Shown here one piece after another: positions 18,706 through 30,726 of a DNA stretch of 64,000 nt. The first letter of the stretch is position 1. The number at the start of each line of letters is the position of its first letter. Source of the stretch: Mycobacterium sp. 852014-50255_SCH5639931 (GTDB lineage: Bacteria; Actinomycetota; Actinomycetes; Mycobacteriales; Mycobacteriaceae); assembly GCF_001665605.1 (NCBI RefSeq), contig NZ_LZSV01000016.1, positions 1-64,000 on the forward strand, written 5' to 3'. The notes beneath the pieces are model-generated. The model searched no databases and was not told where the DNA came from. It saw only the letters and a list, made by a program, of their open reading frames with translations. Made by a program: the position numbers and the translations under genes.

Positions 18706-20303
18706 TGTCGGCCCACGAAACTGAGCGGGGTGGGATGAACTCCTCCAAGCCGTGGTGGTCAAGCGCGGTCTTTTATCAGGTGTATCCGCGGTCGTTCGCC
18801 GACAGCAACGGCGACGGCGTCGGCGATCTGGACGGCCTGACGGCCCGGCTGGACCACCTGGAACGACTCGGTGTCGACGCGATCTGGCTCAACCCGGTCA
18901 CCGTCTCGCCGATGGCCGACCACGGCTACGACGTGGCGGATCCCCGTGACATCGACCCGCTGTTCGGCGGGATGGCGGCGTTCGAGCGGCTGGTGGCGGC
19001 CGCGCACGAACGGGGCATCAAGATCACCATGGACGTGGTGCCGAACCACAGCAGTTCGGCGCACCCCTGGTTCCAGGCCGCGCTGGCGGCCGGTCCGGGC
19101 ACCGAAGCACGGGACCGCTATTTCTTCCGCGACGGGCACGGCGCCCACGGCGAGCTGCCGCCGAACAACTGGAAGTCGGTGTTCGGTGGGCCCGCCTGGA
19201 CCAGGGTGGTCGAACCGGACGGCAATCCCGGCCAGTGGTACCTGCACCTCTTCGACGCCGAACAGCCGGACTTGAACTGGGAGCAACCGGAGATCTTCGA
19301 CGACTTCGAGAAGACGCTGCGCTTCTGGCTCGAACGCGGCGTCGACGGGTTCCGCATCGACGTGGCGCACGGCATGGCGAAACCGCCGGGCCTGCCGGAC
19401 GCGCGGGGCGACAGCAGGGTGTTGCACCACAACGACGACGACCCGCGCTTCAATCACCCGAGCGTGCACGAGATCCACCGCGGCATTCGGTCTGTCGTCG
19501 ACGACTATCCCGGGGCGGTGACCGTCGGCGAGGTGTGGGTGACCGACAACATGCGCTGGGCGGAGTATCTGCGGCCCGACGAACTCCACCTCGGCTTCAA
19601 TTTCCGGTTGGCGCAGATCGATTTCGACGCGGCCGAGATTCACGACGCGATCGAAAACTCGTTGGCGGCCACGGCAATTGAGAACGCAACACCCACGTGG
19701 ACGTTGTCCAACCACGACGTGGGCCGCGAGGTCACCCGCTACGGCGGCGGTGAGATCGGGCTGCGCCGGGCGCGCGCCATGGCGATGGTGATGCTGGCGC
19801 TGCCGGGGGCGGTGTTCGTCTACAACGGCGAAGAGCTCGGGCTGCCGGACGTGGAACTGCCCGACGAGGTGCTGCAGGACCCGACGTGGGAACGCTCCGG
19901 GCATACCGAGCGCGGCCGGGACAAGTGCCGGGTCCCGATCCCATGGTCGGGCGACGCTCCCCCGTTCGGGTTCTCTTCATCGCCCGACACGTGGCTTCCG
20001 ATGCCGCAGGACTGGGCGGCACTGACCGTCGAGAGGCAGCTCGCGGACCCCGAGTCGACCTTCGCGTTCTTCCAGCACGTCATCGAAGTGCGCAAGGAGC
20101 GCACCGAATTCGACGGCGAGGAGATCGATTGGTTGGCCGCGCCCCGCCATGCGCTGATCTTCCGGCGCCGCGGCGGCGGGGCGGTGTGCGCAGTGAATGC
20201 CGGCCGCCGGCCGATCCCCCTGCCGCCGGGAGAGCTCATCGTCGCCAGCGCCCCGCTGGTCGACGGCAAACTCGCGCCGGACGCCGCGGCCTGGCTGGCC
20301 TGA
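18705..20303 (+). CDS. aglA: Alpha-glucosidase, glycoside hydrolase family 13
   Basis: Protein of 532 residues that hydrolyses alpha-glucosidic bonds of maltose-type or sucrose-type sugars. The (beta/alpha)8 motifs are in order: DVVPNHSS, GFRIDVAHGM (nucleophile Asp), GEVWV (acid/base Glu) and LSNHD (transition-state Asp). The ATG at 18705 shares its A with the glbO stop; an internal ATG at 18735 (MNSSKPWW) has GGGGTGGG upstream and may be the true start. It is probably intracellular, as no signal peptide is seen. A 10-bp hairpin follows 62 bases after the stop. Confidence 0.93.
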   Translation: MSAHETERGGMNSSKPWWSSAVFYQVYPRSFADSNGDGVGDLDGLTARLDHLERLGVDAIWLNPVTVSPMADHGYDVADPRDIDPLFGGMAAFERLVAAAHERGIKITMDVVPNHSSSAHPWFQAALAAGPGTEARDRYFFRDGHGAHGELPPNNWKSVFGGPAWTRVVEPDGNPGQWYLHLFDAEQPDLNWEQPEIFDDFEKTLRFWLERGVDGFRIDVAHGMAKPPGLPDARGDSRVLHHNDDDPRFNHPSVHEIHRGIRSVVDDYPGAVTVGEVWVTDNMRWAEYLRPDELHLGFNFRLAQIDFDAAEIHDAIENSLAATAIENATPTWTLSNHDVGREVTRYGGGEIGLRRARAMAMVMLALPGAVFVYNGEELGLPDVELPDEVLQDPTWERSGHTERGRDKCRVPIPWSGDAPPFGFSSSPDTWLPMPQDWAALTVERQLADPESTFAFFQHVIEVRKERTEFDGEEIDWLAAPRHALIFRRRGGGAVCAVNAGRRPIPLPPGELIVASAPLVDGKLAPDAAAWLA

Positions 20304-20365
20304 ACGGCAGACCCCAAAGGCGTGACCGAGCAGTCGGTTTCGCAATGCGGTTGGCCGCTTGCCCG

Positions 20366-20390
20366 GGGTGTCGCTTAGGGAGCGATACCC
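20366..20390. terminator. Hairpin downstream of aglA
   Basis: GGGTGTCGCT, loop TAGGG, AGCGATACCC: a ten-base stem with one G-T pair. There is no T-tract, as is common for mycobacterial terminators. Confidence 0.45.
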
Positions 20391-20398
20391 TGCGGGGG

Positions 20399-20410
20399 TA
20401 CTGTCGTGCG
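20399..20410 (+). promoter_or_regulatory. -10 element upstream of the short ORF and DUF5134 gene
   Basis: TACTGT (20399-20404), then six bases, then an ATG at 20411. This is the probable promoter of the DUF5134 transcript, with the mRNA starting at the short ORF. Confidence 0.5.
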
Positions 20411-20443
20411 ATGACAGAGATTGGAGCCGGCTTTGCGCCTTGA
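20411..20443 (+). CDS. Leaderless 10-residue upstream ORF
   Basis: ATG to TGA encodes MTEIGAGFAP. It begins at the predicted transcription start (TACTGT, six bases, ATG) and ends 38 bases before the DUF5134 start. Leaderless short ORFs are common in mycobacterial 5' leaders and some attenuate downstream genes. No amino acid is notably enriched, so a regulatory logic is not obvious. Confidence 0.4.
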   Translation: MTEIGAGFAP

Positions 20444-20481
20444 GCTGATGCCGGGCGAGCCCACCGGCGAAAGGCGGGTTG

Positions 20482-21102
20482 GTGGATAACACGTTGCGGT
20501 GGGTGGTGACGGCGCTGTTCGCCGTCAGCTTCGCAGCCTACGCGTATTTTCTTGTCGCCCAACGCCGCTGCTGGACGGGCATGGTCAGCCAGCTGCTACA
20601 CCTGGCGATGTCGGCCGTGATGATCTTGATGGCATGGGGCATGGGAATGACCCTGCCAACCGTCGCGGCGACGATGTGCTTCCTGCTGGGTGGGGCCTGG
20701 TTTGCCGGCATTGCCGGCCATGCGCCCTGGGCCGTCGATGGCCGGCTGACGAACTACTACTACGCCGCGATGATGGTGGCGATGGCCTGGATGTACGGGG
20801 CGATGAACGGCAGCCTGCCGGGCAGGTCAGGCCACCCCGGCGGCGACGCGATGGACATGACCATGCCGGGGCGGCAGCACGCGGGACACCACATGCCCGA
20901 GGCCGCCCCGGACTGGGTCACCATGGTGAACTGGACCGCGGCCCTCGGGTTCGCCGCGGTGGCGATCTATTGGGCGTACCGCTGGGTGGCGCGGCGCTGG
21001 ACGAACCTGATGCCGCGCGCCGTTCGGCTCACGCACGCGCAACTCGTGACTCAAACGGTCACCGCCGCCGGCACGGCGCTGATGTTCGCCGACATCGTGT
21101 GA
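20482..21102 (+). CDS. DUF5134 integral membrane protein (Rv2472-type)
   Basis: Protein of 206 residues with about five to six hydrophobic segments. Between the fourth and fifth segments is a Met/His-rich loop (about residues 115-140: HPGGDAMDMTMPG, then QHAGHHMPE), reminiscent of copper-handling loops. Function is unknown. The GTG at 20482 has AAAGGCGGG upstream; a TTG one codon earlier is also possible. It follows a leaderless short ORF. Nearby ctaJ and the CopD/CtaG fusion make a role in copper or cytochrome oxidase biogenesis imaginable, but this is inference. Confidence 0.75.
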   Translation: MDNTLRWVVTALFAVSFAAYAYFLVAQRRCWTGMVSQLLHLAMSAVMILMAWGMGMTLPTVAATMCFLLGGAWFAGIAGHAPWAVDGRLTNYYYAAMMVAMAWMYGAMNGSLPGRSGHPGGDAMDMTMPGRQHAGHHMPEAAPDWVTMVNWTAALGFAAVAIYWAYRWVARRWTNLMPRAVRLTHAQLVTQTVTAAGTALMFADIV

Positions 21103-21177
21103 GCGGATTTTGCGGTCGGCTGGTGCGGCCGACCTTGCGACTCAGCGTTTGGCCTGTCGCTCCTCTATACCTAGTAC

Positions 21178-22212
21178 ATGGCGACCTACGCGTGGACAGT
21201 GATCGGAGCCGGACCCGCCGGAATTGCTGCGGTCGGCAGGCTGCTCGATCAGGGCGTACCGCCTGACAAAATCGCCTGGATCGATCCCGCCTTCGCCGCG
21301 GGAGACCTGGGCGGTAAGTGGCGGTCGGTGTCCAGCAACACCATTGCCGGGACGTTCATGAGTTTCCTGAACGGCTCTGCGGCCTTTCGGTTCTCCCAAG
21401 CCCCGCCATTGCCGCTGGCCGAAGTGGACCCGGAGGAGACCTGCGCCCTTGCCCTGGTCGCCGACCCATTGGTGTGGGTCACCGCGCAACTGCGCGAACG
21501 GGTACACACCTTCCAGACAACGGCCACCACCCTGTCCCTGCAGCGACGGCACTGGCGGATCGAAACGCAGGATCCGGAATTGGCCTCGGACAACGTGATC
21601 CTCGCCATTGGCGCGGCCCCCAAGAGGCTCGACTATCCCCTCGACGAGATTCCGGTCGAGGTCGCCCTCGATGCCGACAAGCTCGCCGAGGTGCCGCTGG
21701 AGGGCGCGACGGTTGGCGTCTTCGGCTCGTCGCACTCGTCGATGATCGCATTACCGCACCTGCTGCGGATGCCCGTCGGCAGGGTGATCAACTTTTACCG
21801 CAGTCCGCTCAAATACGCTGTCTACCTGGATGATTGGATCCTATTCGATGATACCGGCCTCAAGGGTCGGGCCGCCGAGTGGGCCCGCGAGAACATCGAC
21901 GGCGTGTACCCGGAACGGTTGGAGAGGTGCTGGGTTGCCGCCCCGGACTTCGAAGAGAAGATCGCCGAGTGCGACCACGTCATCTACACCGTCGGTTTCG
22001 AGCAGCGGAAGCTGCCCGAGACGCCCCAGTGGGGCCCGCTGCAATACAACCGGATGAACGGAATCCTTGCCCCCGGCCTGTTCGGGCTGGGCATCGCCTT
22101 CCCGGAGTACGCCGAAGATCCATACGGCTACGGGCAATACCGCGTGGGCCTCAAGAAGTTCATGGACTACCTGGACTCGGTTCTTCCGCTGTGGATGGTC
22201 TACAGTACGTGA
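21178..22212 (+). CDS. FAD/NAD(P)-binding oxidoreductase, unassigned
   Basis: Protein of 344 residues. The N-terminal Rossmann motif is VIGAGPAGIAAVGRL (8-22). A second dinucleotide-type motif, VGVFGSSHSSMIA, is at about 180, and VIYTVGFEQRK near 275 resembles the ATG-like motif of flavin monooxygenases and pyridine nucleotide oxidoreductases. There is no redox-active CxxC, so it is not a thioredoxin-reductase type. The reaction is unknown. M. tuberculosis has a different gene (Rv2473) at this place, so this is probably a lineage-specific replacement. It starts 75 bases after the DUF5134 gene. Confidence 0.75.
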   Translation: MATYAWTVIGAGPAGIAAVGRLLDQGVPPDKIAWIDPAFAAGDLGGKWRSVSSNTIAGTFMSFLNGSAAFRFSQAPPLPLAEVDPEETCALALVADPLVWVTAQLRERVHTFQTTATTLSLQRRHWRIETQDPELASDNVILAIGAAPKRLDYPLDEIPVEVALDADKLAEVPLEGATVGVFGSSHSSMIALPHLLRMPVGRVINFYRSPLKYAVYLDDWILFDDTGLKGRAAEWARENIDGVYPERLERCWVAAPDFEEKIAECDHVIYTVGFEQRKLPETPQWGPLQYNRMNGILAPGLFGLGIAFPEYAEDPYGYGQYRVGLKKFMDYLDSVLPLWMVYST

Positions 22213-22219
22213 CGACTCG

Positions 22220-22237
22220 CCCCGCATGCCGGGGTTT
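22220..22237 (+). terminator. Terminator-like hairpin after the FAD oxidoreductase
   Basis: CCCCG, loop CATGC, CGGGG, followed by TTT. It lies between the convergent FAD oxidoreductase and the Rv2474c homologue. Confidence 0.5.
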
Positions 22238-22267
22238 GACTCAAGGTGATTCGGAACGTGATACGAG

Positions 22268-22939
22268 TCAGCGCAGCAGCAGCGCCGGGTCGCCGCGGCG
22301 CCGGTACACAGAGCCGAACCGGGCGTCGATGCGCAACCAGGTCGGCAGTATCCGGACCCTGATCATTTCGTCGGCGCCGACGGCATCCGGCGACTGCGGT
22401 AGGAAACCCATTGCGGTCAAGGCGAACACACACCGCATGGGTACGCCCACACTCGCATCGGAGAAACTCACCTGGATGACTTCCTGGTCGAGCAGGGATA
22501 CGGGAGGGCCGTGAGAACTGCTGTGTTCCTTGGCAAGTTGTGCGCCGCGCTGCGCCAGGTCGAGCATCACCCGGGCGGGTATGTCCTCGAGATGGGTGAA
22601 GCCGGCATCCGGGGGCAACGCACCCCGCCACGCGGAGTCCATCGCGAAGCCGGGATCGACGAAGCCCGAGTCGTCCATCGCGGCCAGGCCGCGTGCCAGG
22701 GCGTCCGCGCCCACCGACAGATCCTCGGGTCGCACCTCGCCACTCACCACCCGACTGGCCAAGACGTCGAAACCCGTTGCCACCCAAGCCGTCAGCAGAC
22801 CGGCCGATCGAGTGCGGAGCCGAATCACCGCCGCGTCGTCGAGGCGCAGCGCGTAATCGACGAACGCTGCCAGATCCCTGCGCTGGGCGGCCCGGTCCGA
22901 TGGCCCCAGCCAGAGCCCGCGGTCAACTACCGAATCCAC
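22268..22939 (-). CDS. Conserved hypothetical protein (Rv2474c homologue)
   Basis: Protein of 223 residues with no domain recognised. It has no signal peptide or membrane segment. The N-terminal half is helical and Ala/Arg/Asp-rich; the C-terminal half contains an alternating hydrophobic stretch (DQEVIQVSFSD, MRCVFALTAMGFL). Its ATG lies 13 bases inside the 3' end of the thioesterase gene, so it is the third gene of an overlapping gdh-thioesterase operon. It matches M. tuberculosis Rv2474c in position and size. Confidence 0.75.
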   Translation of the reverse strand: MDSVVDRGLWLGPSDRAAQRRDLAAFVDYALRLDDAAVIRLRTRSAGLLTAWVATGFDVLASRVVSGEVRPEDLSVGADALARGLAAMDDSGFVDPGFAMDSAWRGALPPDAGFTHLEDIPARVMLDLAQRGAQLAKEHSSSHGPPVSLLDQEVIQVSFSDASVGVPMRCVFALTAMGFLPQSPDAVGADEMIRVRILPTWLRIDARFGSVYRRRGDPALLLR

Positions 22940-23340
22940 CGTTGCAGGTACTCCCGATGGTGTGGGGAGAGCCGCACCAAGCGCTCCTCCTCGATGTGGA
23001 CCGCCGCCAGTTGCGATTCGGCGATGACGGCTGGCTTAGACTCGGGATCGGCGCTGACCGAGCGCACTTCGTAGCCCAGCGTAAAGTCCACCGCCCGCAA
23101 CCGCTTGGTCCACATCGTCACCTGCAGCGGCGAATCGACTAGCCGCAGTTGACCTTTGTAGGTCACCTTGACTTCGGCGATTAGCAGCCCGATGGTCAAG
23201 ATATCGACCTCGAATGCTTCGCGCAGGAACTGGACCCGGGCCTCCTCCAGAATCGTGACCATGGTGGCGTGGTTGACGTGCTGATACATGTCGATGTCCG
23301 ACCAGCGCACCGGCACGGGGGCGACGAAGCCGACGCTCAA
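22927..23340 (-). CDS. Hotdog-fold acyl-CoA thioesterase (4HBT-like)
   Basis: Protein of 137 residues. The hotdog signature [17 protein letters not shown] places the catalytic Asp and the conserved Asn-His. It probably hydrolyses an acyl-CoA; the substrate is unknown. The start is a TTG at 23340 whose last two bases overlap the gdh TGA stop (TTGA), a four-base overlap typical of coupled genes; longer frames run into gdh. Length agrees with M. tuberculosis Rv2475c. Confidence 0.88.
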   Translation of the reverse strand: MSVGFVAPVPVRWSDIDMYQHVNHATMVTILEEARVQFLREAFEVDILTIGLLIAEVKVTYKGQLRLVDSPLQVTMWTKRLRAVDFTLGYEVRSVSADPESKPAVIAESQLAAVHIEEERLVRLSPHHREYLQRWIR

Positions 23341-26300
23341 CTTGAGGATCCTCTTCCGCTGGTGCGGGTCATGCGCCGGATCTGACGCGCGGCCACCGAC
23401 AGCGTCGCGAGATCCTTCTCCCCGCTTTCCTGAATTTCGATGAGGGTGCGGCGGGCCCGCTCCACCCGTGATGCGGACAGGTGTTCCCACTCGGCGATCT
23501 TCTCCTCGCCGCTTTCGTTCGGCTCGCCCACGGCGAGCACATCGAAGCACAACGATCGCAGCGAAGCGTAGATGTCGTCGCGAATCGCCAAGCGCGCCAG
23601 GGAATGCCAGCGGTCATTGCGGGGCAGTTCGGATACCGCGGTCAGCAGGCCGTCGGTGCCCAGCCGGTCCATCAGCGCGAAATGGGTATCCGCGACCTCG
23701 GCGGCGTCGATGTCGTTGATGTCGCCGATGTCGATGATGTCCAGCAAACTGAAGCGGTACAGACCGGCGGCGATCATGTACGCCAGGTCGTCGGGTGTAC
23801 CTTGCGAAGAGAATTCGGCGGCTTCCTTCTCGACGATCGCCTTGTCGTCGCCGCGCAGCCACTCCGACATCCGCGGAGTCAGGTCTTTGACCTTCGCGGC
23901 GAACCGGTTGATCTCCGCACCGACGGCCAGCGGCTGCGGACGGTAGTTGAGCAGCCAGCGGCCGGCGCGGTCGATCAACCGTCGGGTGTCGAGTGTGAGC
24001 CGGTCCGACAGCGCGACCGGCAGATTCGCCGCGCGGATCCGCCGCCAAATCTCCCCCACGCCGAAGATTGCGTCGGTGGCGACGTACGTCCGCACCGCGT
24101 CGACGGGCCCGACCCCGACATCCTCGGTGATCCGGAACGCATAGCTGATGCCGGCGGTGTCGACCAGGTCGTTGATCAGCATGGTGGTGACGATCTCACG
24201 GCGCAACTGGTGGGTGCGGATCTCCGCGCTGAACCGTTCCTGCAACGGCGTCGGAAAGTATTGCGGCAACCGGGATGCAAACACGTCCTGCTCGGTCAGT
24301 TCGGTGTTCAGCATCTCCTCTTTGAGCCCGAGTTTGACGTGCGCCATCAGGGTGCACAGCTCGGGCGACGTCAGGCCGATGCCGGCCTCACACCGCCGGT
24401 CGATCTCCTTTTCCGACGGCAGGGCTTCCAATTCGCGGTTGAGCCCCCGCTCGTCGACGAGGTACTGAATCTGCCTGCCGTGCACCGGCAGCAGGCTGGC
24501 CGCGTTGGCGCGGCTGGTGCCGATCAGGTCGTTCTGATCCTCGTTGTCGGTGAGCACCAGTTGCGCGACCTCGTCGGTCATCGACTCCAGCAACTCTTTG
24601 CGCTCGTCGGGGTCGACCCTGCCGGCGGTGACCAGCGAGTCGATCAGGATCTTGATGTTCACCTCATGGTCCGAACAGTCCACGCCGGCGGAGTTGTCCA
24701 TCGCGTCGGTGTTGATGCGCCCACCCGACAGATCGAACTCGACCCGGCCCAGGGCGGTCACCCCCAGGTTCCCGCCCTCGCCGATCACCTTGGCGCGCAC
24801 CTGACTTGCGTTGACCCGCACCGGATCGTTGGCGCGATCGCCGACGTCGGCGTCGGACTCGGACTCGGACTTGATGTAGGTGCCGATGCCGCCGTTGAAC
24901 AGCAGATCGACCGGCGCCTGCAAGATCGCCTTGATCAGGTTGGGCGGGGTCATCTCGGTGATCTCGCCGTCGATGCCCAACGCGTCGCGCACCTGCGGGC
25001 TGACGGGGATGGATTTGTGCTCACGGCTGTACACGCCGCCGCCCTCGCTGATCAACGACTTGTCGTAGTCCTCCCAGCTGGACCGCGGCAGGTCGAACAT
25101 CCGCCGGCGTTCCTCCCACGAGGCCGCGGGGGCGGGGTCGGGGTCGAGGAACACGTGCCGGTGATCGAAGGCGGCGATCAACCTGATGTGCTTGGACAGC
25201 AGCATGCCGTTGCCGAACACGTCGCCGCTCATGTCGCCGATGCCCACCACCGTGAAGTCCTCGGCCTGGGTGTCGACGCCCATCTCCCGGAAGTGTCGTT
25301 TGACGGCCTCCCACGCGCCCTTGGCCGTGATGCCCATCGCCTTGTGGTCGTAGCCCACCGATCCGCCGGACGCGAAGGCGTCACCCAACCAGAATCCGTA
25401 GGACTTCGCCACGTCGTTGGCGATGTCGGAGAAGGTCGCGGTGCCCTTGTCCGCAGCCACCACCAGGTAGGCGTCGTCACCGTCGCGCCGTATCACCTCG
25501 GGCGGCGGGCTGACCTTTCTCGTTGCGTGATCGACGTTGTCGGTCACGTCGAGCAGGCCCGAGATGAAGAGTTGATAGCAGGCGACGCCCTCGGCGCGGG
25601 TGGCGTCGCGGTCCTCCGCCTGATCGCCGGTCGCCAGCGGCGGCCGCTTGACGACGAATCCGCCCTTGGCCCCGACCGGCACGATGACGGCGTTCTTCAC
25701 CGCCTGCGCCTTGACCAGGCCGAGAATCTCGGTGCGGAAATCGTCGCGGCGGTCCGACCAGCGCAGCCCGCCGCGGGCCACCGGGCCGAACCGCAGGTGC
25801 ACACCTTCGACGCGGGGCGAATAGACGAAGATCTCGTACTTGGGACGCGGCAGCGGTAGCTCGTCGATGAGCTGCGCATTGAGCTTGAGCGCCAAGATAT
25901 TTCGGGCGCGGGCCGAACCCTCGCGCGTCACAAAGTAATTGGTGCGCAACGTCGCCTGAACCAGTGATGCGAACGCCCGCAGGATGCGGTCGGTGTCCAG
26001 GCTCATCAGCGCGTCGATGTCGGCGGCTACCGCGGCCGCCGCCGCTTGTGCGTCACGGTGGGTTGACGCGCCCGACGGCCGGGGATCGAAAAGCGCCTCG
26101 AACAGGGCGACCAGCGACCGCGCGGTGGACGGGTGCTCGTTCAGCACCGACTCGATGTAGGACTGGCTGTACGGAAAACCCGCCTGCCGTAAGTATTTCG
26201 CGTAAGCGCGCAGCAGCACGACCTGCTGCCAGGTCAGCCGGGCACGCATGACCAGCTCGTTGAACCGGTCGATCTCGACGCGACCTTGCCAGATCGCGGT

Positions 26301-28178
26301 GACCGCATCGGCGAACCGCTGCGCGGTCGCGTCGCGGTCCGCCGTGGTCGTCGCCGGCGCGATCGTCGGGTGCGTCGAAATCTTGAATTGGTAGATCCAC
26401 ACCGGCAGCCCGTCCGGGCGGGTGACGGTGAACGGTCGCTCCTCGAGCACCACCACGCCCATGCTCTGCAGCATGGGCAGCAGCTGGCTCAGCGAGGCGG
26501 TGCGCCCGCCCAGAAACCAGGTCAGCTGGGCGGCCCCGGCCTCGCCTCGCTCGGAGAACACCAGCTTGACCGAATTATCATGCAGCCCTTCGATGATGGC
26601 GATGTGCTCGATGGCATCGGCCGGGGTGACGGCTTGTTTGTAGGCCTCGGAGAAAGCGGTGCCGTAGTGCTCGGCATCGGCCTGTTCGACGGAGCCCTCC
26701 GCGGCCGCCCCGATCAACCGGTCGGTCCAGGTCCGCGCGGCCTCGCTCAGCAATCCCTGGATGCGGACCCGGTTGTCTTCGGAGACGTCGACCGGCGCCG
26801 CATCTTCCGGCAACCGGACCATGAAATGCATGAGGGCCCAGGGCGATTCGCTGACACGAGCGGTGAATTCCAGCCGCGTGCCACCGAACTCGCGGACCAG
26901 AATGTCCTCAATTTGCAGCCGCACCTGCGTGGTGTAGCGATCGCGGGGCAGGTAGACCAGGCACGAGACGAAGTATTGGAGCCGATCGGCGCGCAGGAAC
27001 AACAACGCCCGCCGTTGGGATCCCAGATCCACCACCGCTTTGGCCATCGTCAAGAGCCGTTCGGCGCTCAACGTGAACAGCTCTGAGCGCGGGACAGTTT
27101 GAATGACGTCGAGCAGCAGCTGGCCGGGGTGGATCGGGTCGCTGTCGGCCAAGGCGAGCGCGCCGCGCACTCGGGTCGAGATCGTCGGGATTTCCAGAAC
27201 GTCCGCGTTCATGGCGGCGACGGTGAAGAGCCCGACGAAGCGGTGCTCGACAACGCCGTCGTCGCCGCCGACATTTTCCCGCACCGCGACGGCGTACGGG
27301 TAGGCGCCGTAGCGCAGGTAGCTGCCGACGACCGATTGCGCCAACACCAGCAATTTGTCGTCATCCGTCAGCCGAGGGCGGGAACCGGTGCGGGAGCGCA
27401 GGACGCCCAGCCCGGGTGACCCGTCGCCGGAGACGAAACGGTCGTGCACGCGGCAACGTTGGTAGCCGAGCAGCAGGAAGTTACCGTTGCCCAGCCAGCG
27501 CAGCAGCGCCGCGACATCGGCGCGGTCGGGGGCTGAGAAGTGGCCCTGCGCGTTGGTTTCCACTTCCGCGGCGAGGCCGCTCAGGGTGGCGATCAACGCG
27601 CCCGCGTCGCTGGCGACCTGTTGCACGTCGGACAGGACCTTGGGCAACAGCCGTTTAACCTCGGCGAGGCCCTTGCTGTCGACCGCGGGCAGCAGTTGCA
27701 CGTGTATCCACGCCTCGCCCACGTACTGCGGGGCGCCGGGCGGTTTCGATTCGACGCTGACCAGGTCGCCCGCGGGGTTGCGGTGCACCTCGAACACCGG
27801 GGTCATGATGGCCGCGTAGGGCACACCGAGCCGGTGCAGCAGGACCGTGACGGAGTCCAACAGCATGCCGCCGTGGTCGGTGACGACTTGTAGCGCGGGC
27901 CCGAATCCGGCCGGGTCGTCCGCGGGGTAGACCGCGACCCGGCTTTGGCCGGCGGGACGGTGCTGGCCGAGCCGATAGTGCGCGCCGAGCATGGCGGGGG
28001 TCACGATGGCGGTCGGGACGGTCAGGTCGATTGGGCCGGATTCCGCCCCGAGCTCGTCGCCGTGCGGGCCGCGATAGCTCTCGATATAGGCCTTCGCGAT
28101 CCACTCGGGAATGTCCTGTTGCCGGGTGAAGGCGGTCCACGGCTTGAGCGCCTGCTTGGCTCCGGGATCGATCGTCAT
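23337..28178 (-). CDS. gdh: NAD-specific glutamate dehydrogenase, large (about 180 kDa) type
   Basis: Protein of 1613 residues of the large GDH family, which converts glutamate to 2-oxoglutarate and ammonium with NAD. The N-terminal half holds ACT-like regulatory regions. The catalytic core around 760-1150 includes RGGLRWSDR and KGGFVVKRP (substrate Lys) and the nucleotide-binding [15 protein letters not shown]. The C-terminus is helical. The ATG at 28178 has GGAG eight bases upstream; a start five codons earlier is possible but lacks a site. In mycobacteria this enzyme is controlled by GarA. It leads an operon with the thioesterase and Rv2474c genes. Confidence 0.96.
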   Translation of the reverse strand: MTIDPGAKQALKPWTAFTRQQDIPEWIAKAYIESYRGPHGDELGAESGPIDLTVPTAIVTPAMLGAHYRLGQHRPAGQSRVAVYPADDPAGFGPALQVVTDHGGMLLDSVTVLLHRLGVPYAAIMTPVFEVHRNPAGDLVSVESKPPGAPQYVGEAWIHVQLLPAVDSKGLAEVKRLLPKVLSDVQQVASDAGALIATLSGLAAEVETNAQGHFSAPDRADVAALLRWLGNGNFLLLGYQRCRVHDRFVSGDGSPGLGVLRSRTGSRPRLTDDDKLLVLAQSVVGSYLRYGAYPYAVAVRENVGGDDGVVEHRFVGLFTVAAMNADVLEIPTISTRVRGALALADSDPIHPGQLLLDVIQTVPRSELFTLSAERLLTMAKAVVDLGSQRRALLFLRADRLQYFVSCLVYLPRDRYTTQVRLQIEDILVREFGGTRLEFTARVSESPWALMHFMVRLPEDAAPVDVSEDNRVRIQGLLSEAARTWTDRLIGAAAEGSVEQADAEHYGTAFSEAYKQAVTPADAIEHIAIIEGLHDNSVKLVFSERGEAGAAQLTWFLGGRTASLSQLLPMLQSMGVVVLEERPFTVTRPDGLPVWIYQFKISTHPTIAPATTTADRDATAQRFADAVTAIWQGRVEIDRFNELVMRARLTWQQVVLLRAYAKYLRQAGFPYSQSYIESVLNEHPSTARSLVALFEALFDPRPSGASTHRDAQAAAAAVAADIDALMSLDTDRILRAFASLVQATLRTNYFVTREGSARARNILALKLNAQLIDELPLPRPKYEIFVYSPRVEGVHLRFGPVARGGLRWSDRRDDFRTEILGLVKAQAVKNAVIVPVGAKGGFVVKRPPLATGDQAEDRDATRAEGVACYQLFISGLLDVTDNVDHATRKVSPPPEVIRRDGDDAYLVVAADKGTATFSDIANDVAKSYGFWLGDAFASGGSVGYDHKAMGITAKGAWEAVKRHFREMGVDTQAEDFTVVGIGDMSGDVFGNGMLLSKHIRLIAAFDHRHVFLDPDPAPAASWEERRRMFDLPRSSWEDYDKSLISEGGGVYSREHKSIPVSPQVRDALGIDGEITEMTPPNLIKAILQAPVDLLFNGGIGTYIKSESESDADVGDRANDPVRVNASQVRAKVIGEGGNLGVTALGRVEFDLSGGRINTDAMDNSAGVDCSDHEVNIKILIDSLVTAGRVDPDERKELLESMTDEVAQLVLTDNEDQNDLIGTSRANAASLLPVHGRQIQYLVDERGLNRELEALPSEKEIDRRCEAGIGLTSPELCTLMAHVKLGLKEEMLNTELTEQDVFASRLPQYFPTPLQERFSAEIRTHQLRREIVTTMLINDLVDTAGISYAFRITEDVGVGPVDAVRTYVATDAIFGVGEIWRRIRAANLPVALSDRLTLDTRRLIDRAGRWLLNYRPQPLAVGAEINRFAAKVKDLTPRMSEWLRGDDKAIVEKEAAEFSSQGTPDDLAYMIAAGLYRFSLLDIIDIGDINDIDAAEVADTHFALMDRLGTDGLLTAVSELPRNDRWHSLARLAIRDDIYASLRSLCFDVLAVGEPNESGEEKIAEWEHLSASRVERARRTLIEIQESGEKDLATLSVAARQIRRMTRTSGRGSSS

Positions 28179-28232
28179 GCCGATGGCTCCCAACTCGTGA
28201 CGAACGCCACTGCGCTCAACTGCCCACTCTCC

Positions 28233-28246
28233 CCCCGCAAGCGGGG
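28233..28246 (-). terminator. Hairpin between ettA and gdh
   Basis: CCCCG, a four-base loop, CGGGG, located downstream of the ettA stop and about 55 bp upstream of gdh. No T-tract. It probably helps end the ettA transcript. Confidence 0.4.
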
Positions 28247-28299
28247 TGCACCCGCCGCGACCGTCTGGGCCGCATTGTCGGGGTGCTGCGCAGCTGACA

Positions 28300-29976
<1,677 letters not shown>

Positions 29977-30067
29977 GCCGCTGTTGTGCCTTTCTGGTCT
30001 GCAGAGTGATCTCGCGGACCATCCTAGGCACCGGCCGACAACCGCCGGCCCGCCCCCAAGCCGACCG

Positions 30068-30574
30068 TCAAGCCGGCACGGAGAGCGGGGCGCGGTCAGC
30101 GGCGGCGTCACCGGAGTCGGCCGGGTCGTCGCCGGCCTTCAGGTCCTCGTCACCACCAACGTCGATGGCCACTACCGAAGTTCCGTTGGCGGCCGCCTGC
30201 TCCGGGTTGAGACCGGTGTAACCCGGCTTCTCGATCCGCACAATCGCGCGGGACACGTCGGGCCCGACGGAGGTCGCACGCATCTCCAGTGATGAGCGGC
30301 GGTTGCCGTCACGGTCCTCGTACTCGCTGGTATAGACGTGGCCGACCACGATCACCGGGGCGCCCTTGCCCAACGCGGCACCGACGCCAGTGACCAACTT
30401 GCCCCAGCAGTTGACGTTGATGAACAGCGAGTTACCCGGCTCCCAGCCGCCGTCTGCCGTGCGCCGGCGGGAATTGCTGGCGACGCGAAACTTGATGACC
30501 TCCTGGGTGCCGACCTGGCGGCGTTCGGGGTGGTTGACGATGTGCCCGACGACGGTAAGCGGGGTTTCGAACAT
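30068..30574 (-). CDS. ssbB: Single-stranded DNA-binding protein paralogue (SsbB type)
   Basis: Protein of 168 residues. A single OB-fold covers about residues 1-115 (MFETPLTVVGHIV, then FINVNCWGKL and VYTSEYEDRDG). It lacks the acidic C-terminal tip DDEPPF of the main SSB and instead ends in a low-complexity Ala/Asp tail, as expected for the mycobacterial second SSB (Rv2478c), which works in recombination or repair rather than bulk replication. The ATG at 30574 has AAGGGA upstream. Confidence 0.9.
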   Translation of the reverse strand: MFETPLTVVGHIVNHPERRQVGTQEVIKFRVASNSRRRTADGGWEPGNSLFINVNCWGKLVTGVGAALGKGAPVIVVGHVYTSEYEDRDGNRRSSLEMRATSVGPDVSRAIVRIEKPGYTGLNPEQAAANGTSVVAIDVGGDEDLKAGDDPADSGDAAADRAPLSVPA

Positions 30575-30726
30575 TGGAATGATCCCTTCTCGGTTGCTAT
30601 TGGGCGGTGAACGCGACACCGCCCGTCGTGGCTGCCATTGAGCCCGGCGCCACCGACGGGCCGGCGGGCGAATGGCCCGATCCGGCGGTGCCCCGCCGGC
30701 CCTGTGGAAGGAATCGCGACTGTGGA

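Noticed and set aside
21140..21180. Leaderless promoter before the FAD oxidoreductase gene
   Set aside because: TATACC and TACCTA near the ATG do not meet TANNNT with a 6-7 base spacing.
23481..25859. A 792-codon open frame on the plus strand inside gdh
   Set aside because: It is exactly antisense to well-conserved gdh, with Asp/Val/Arg/Gly-rich composition typical of GC-rich shadow frames.
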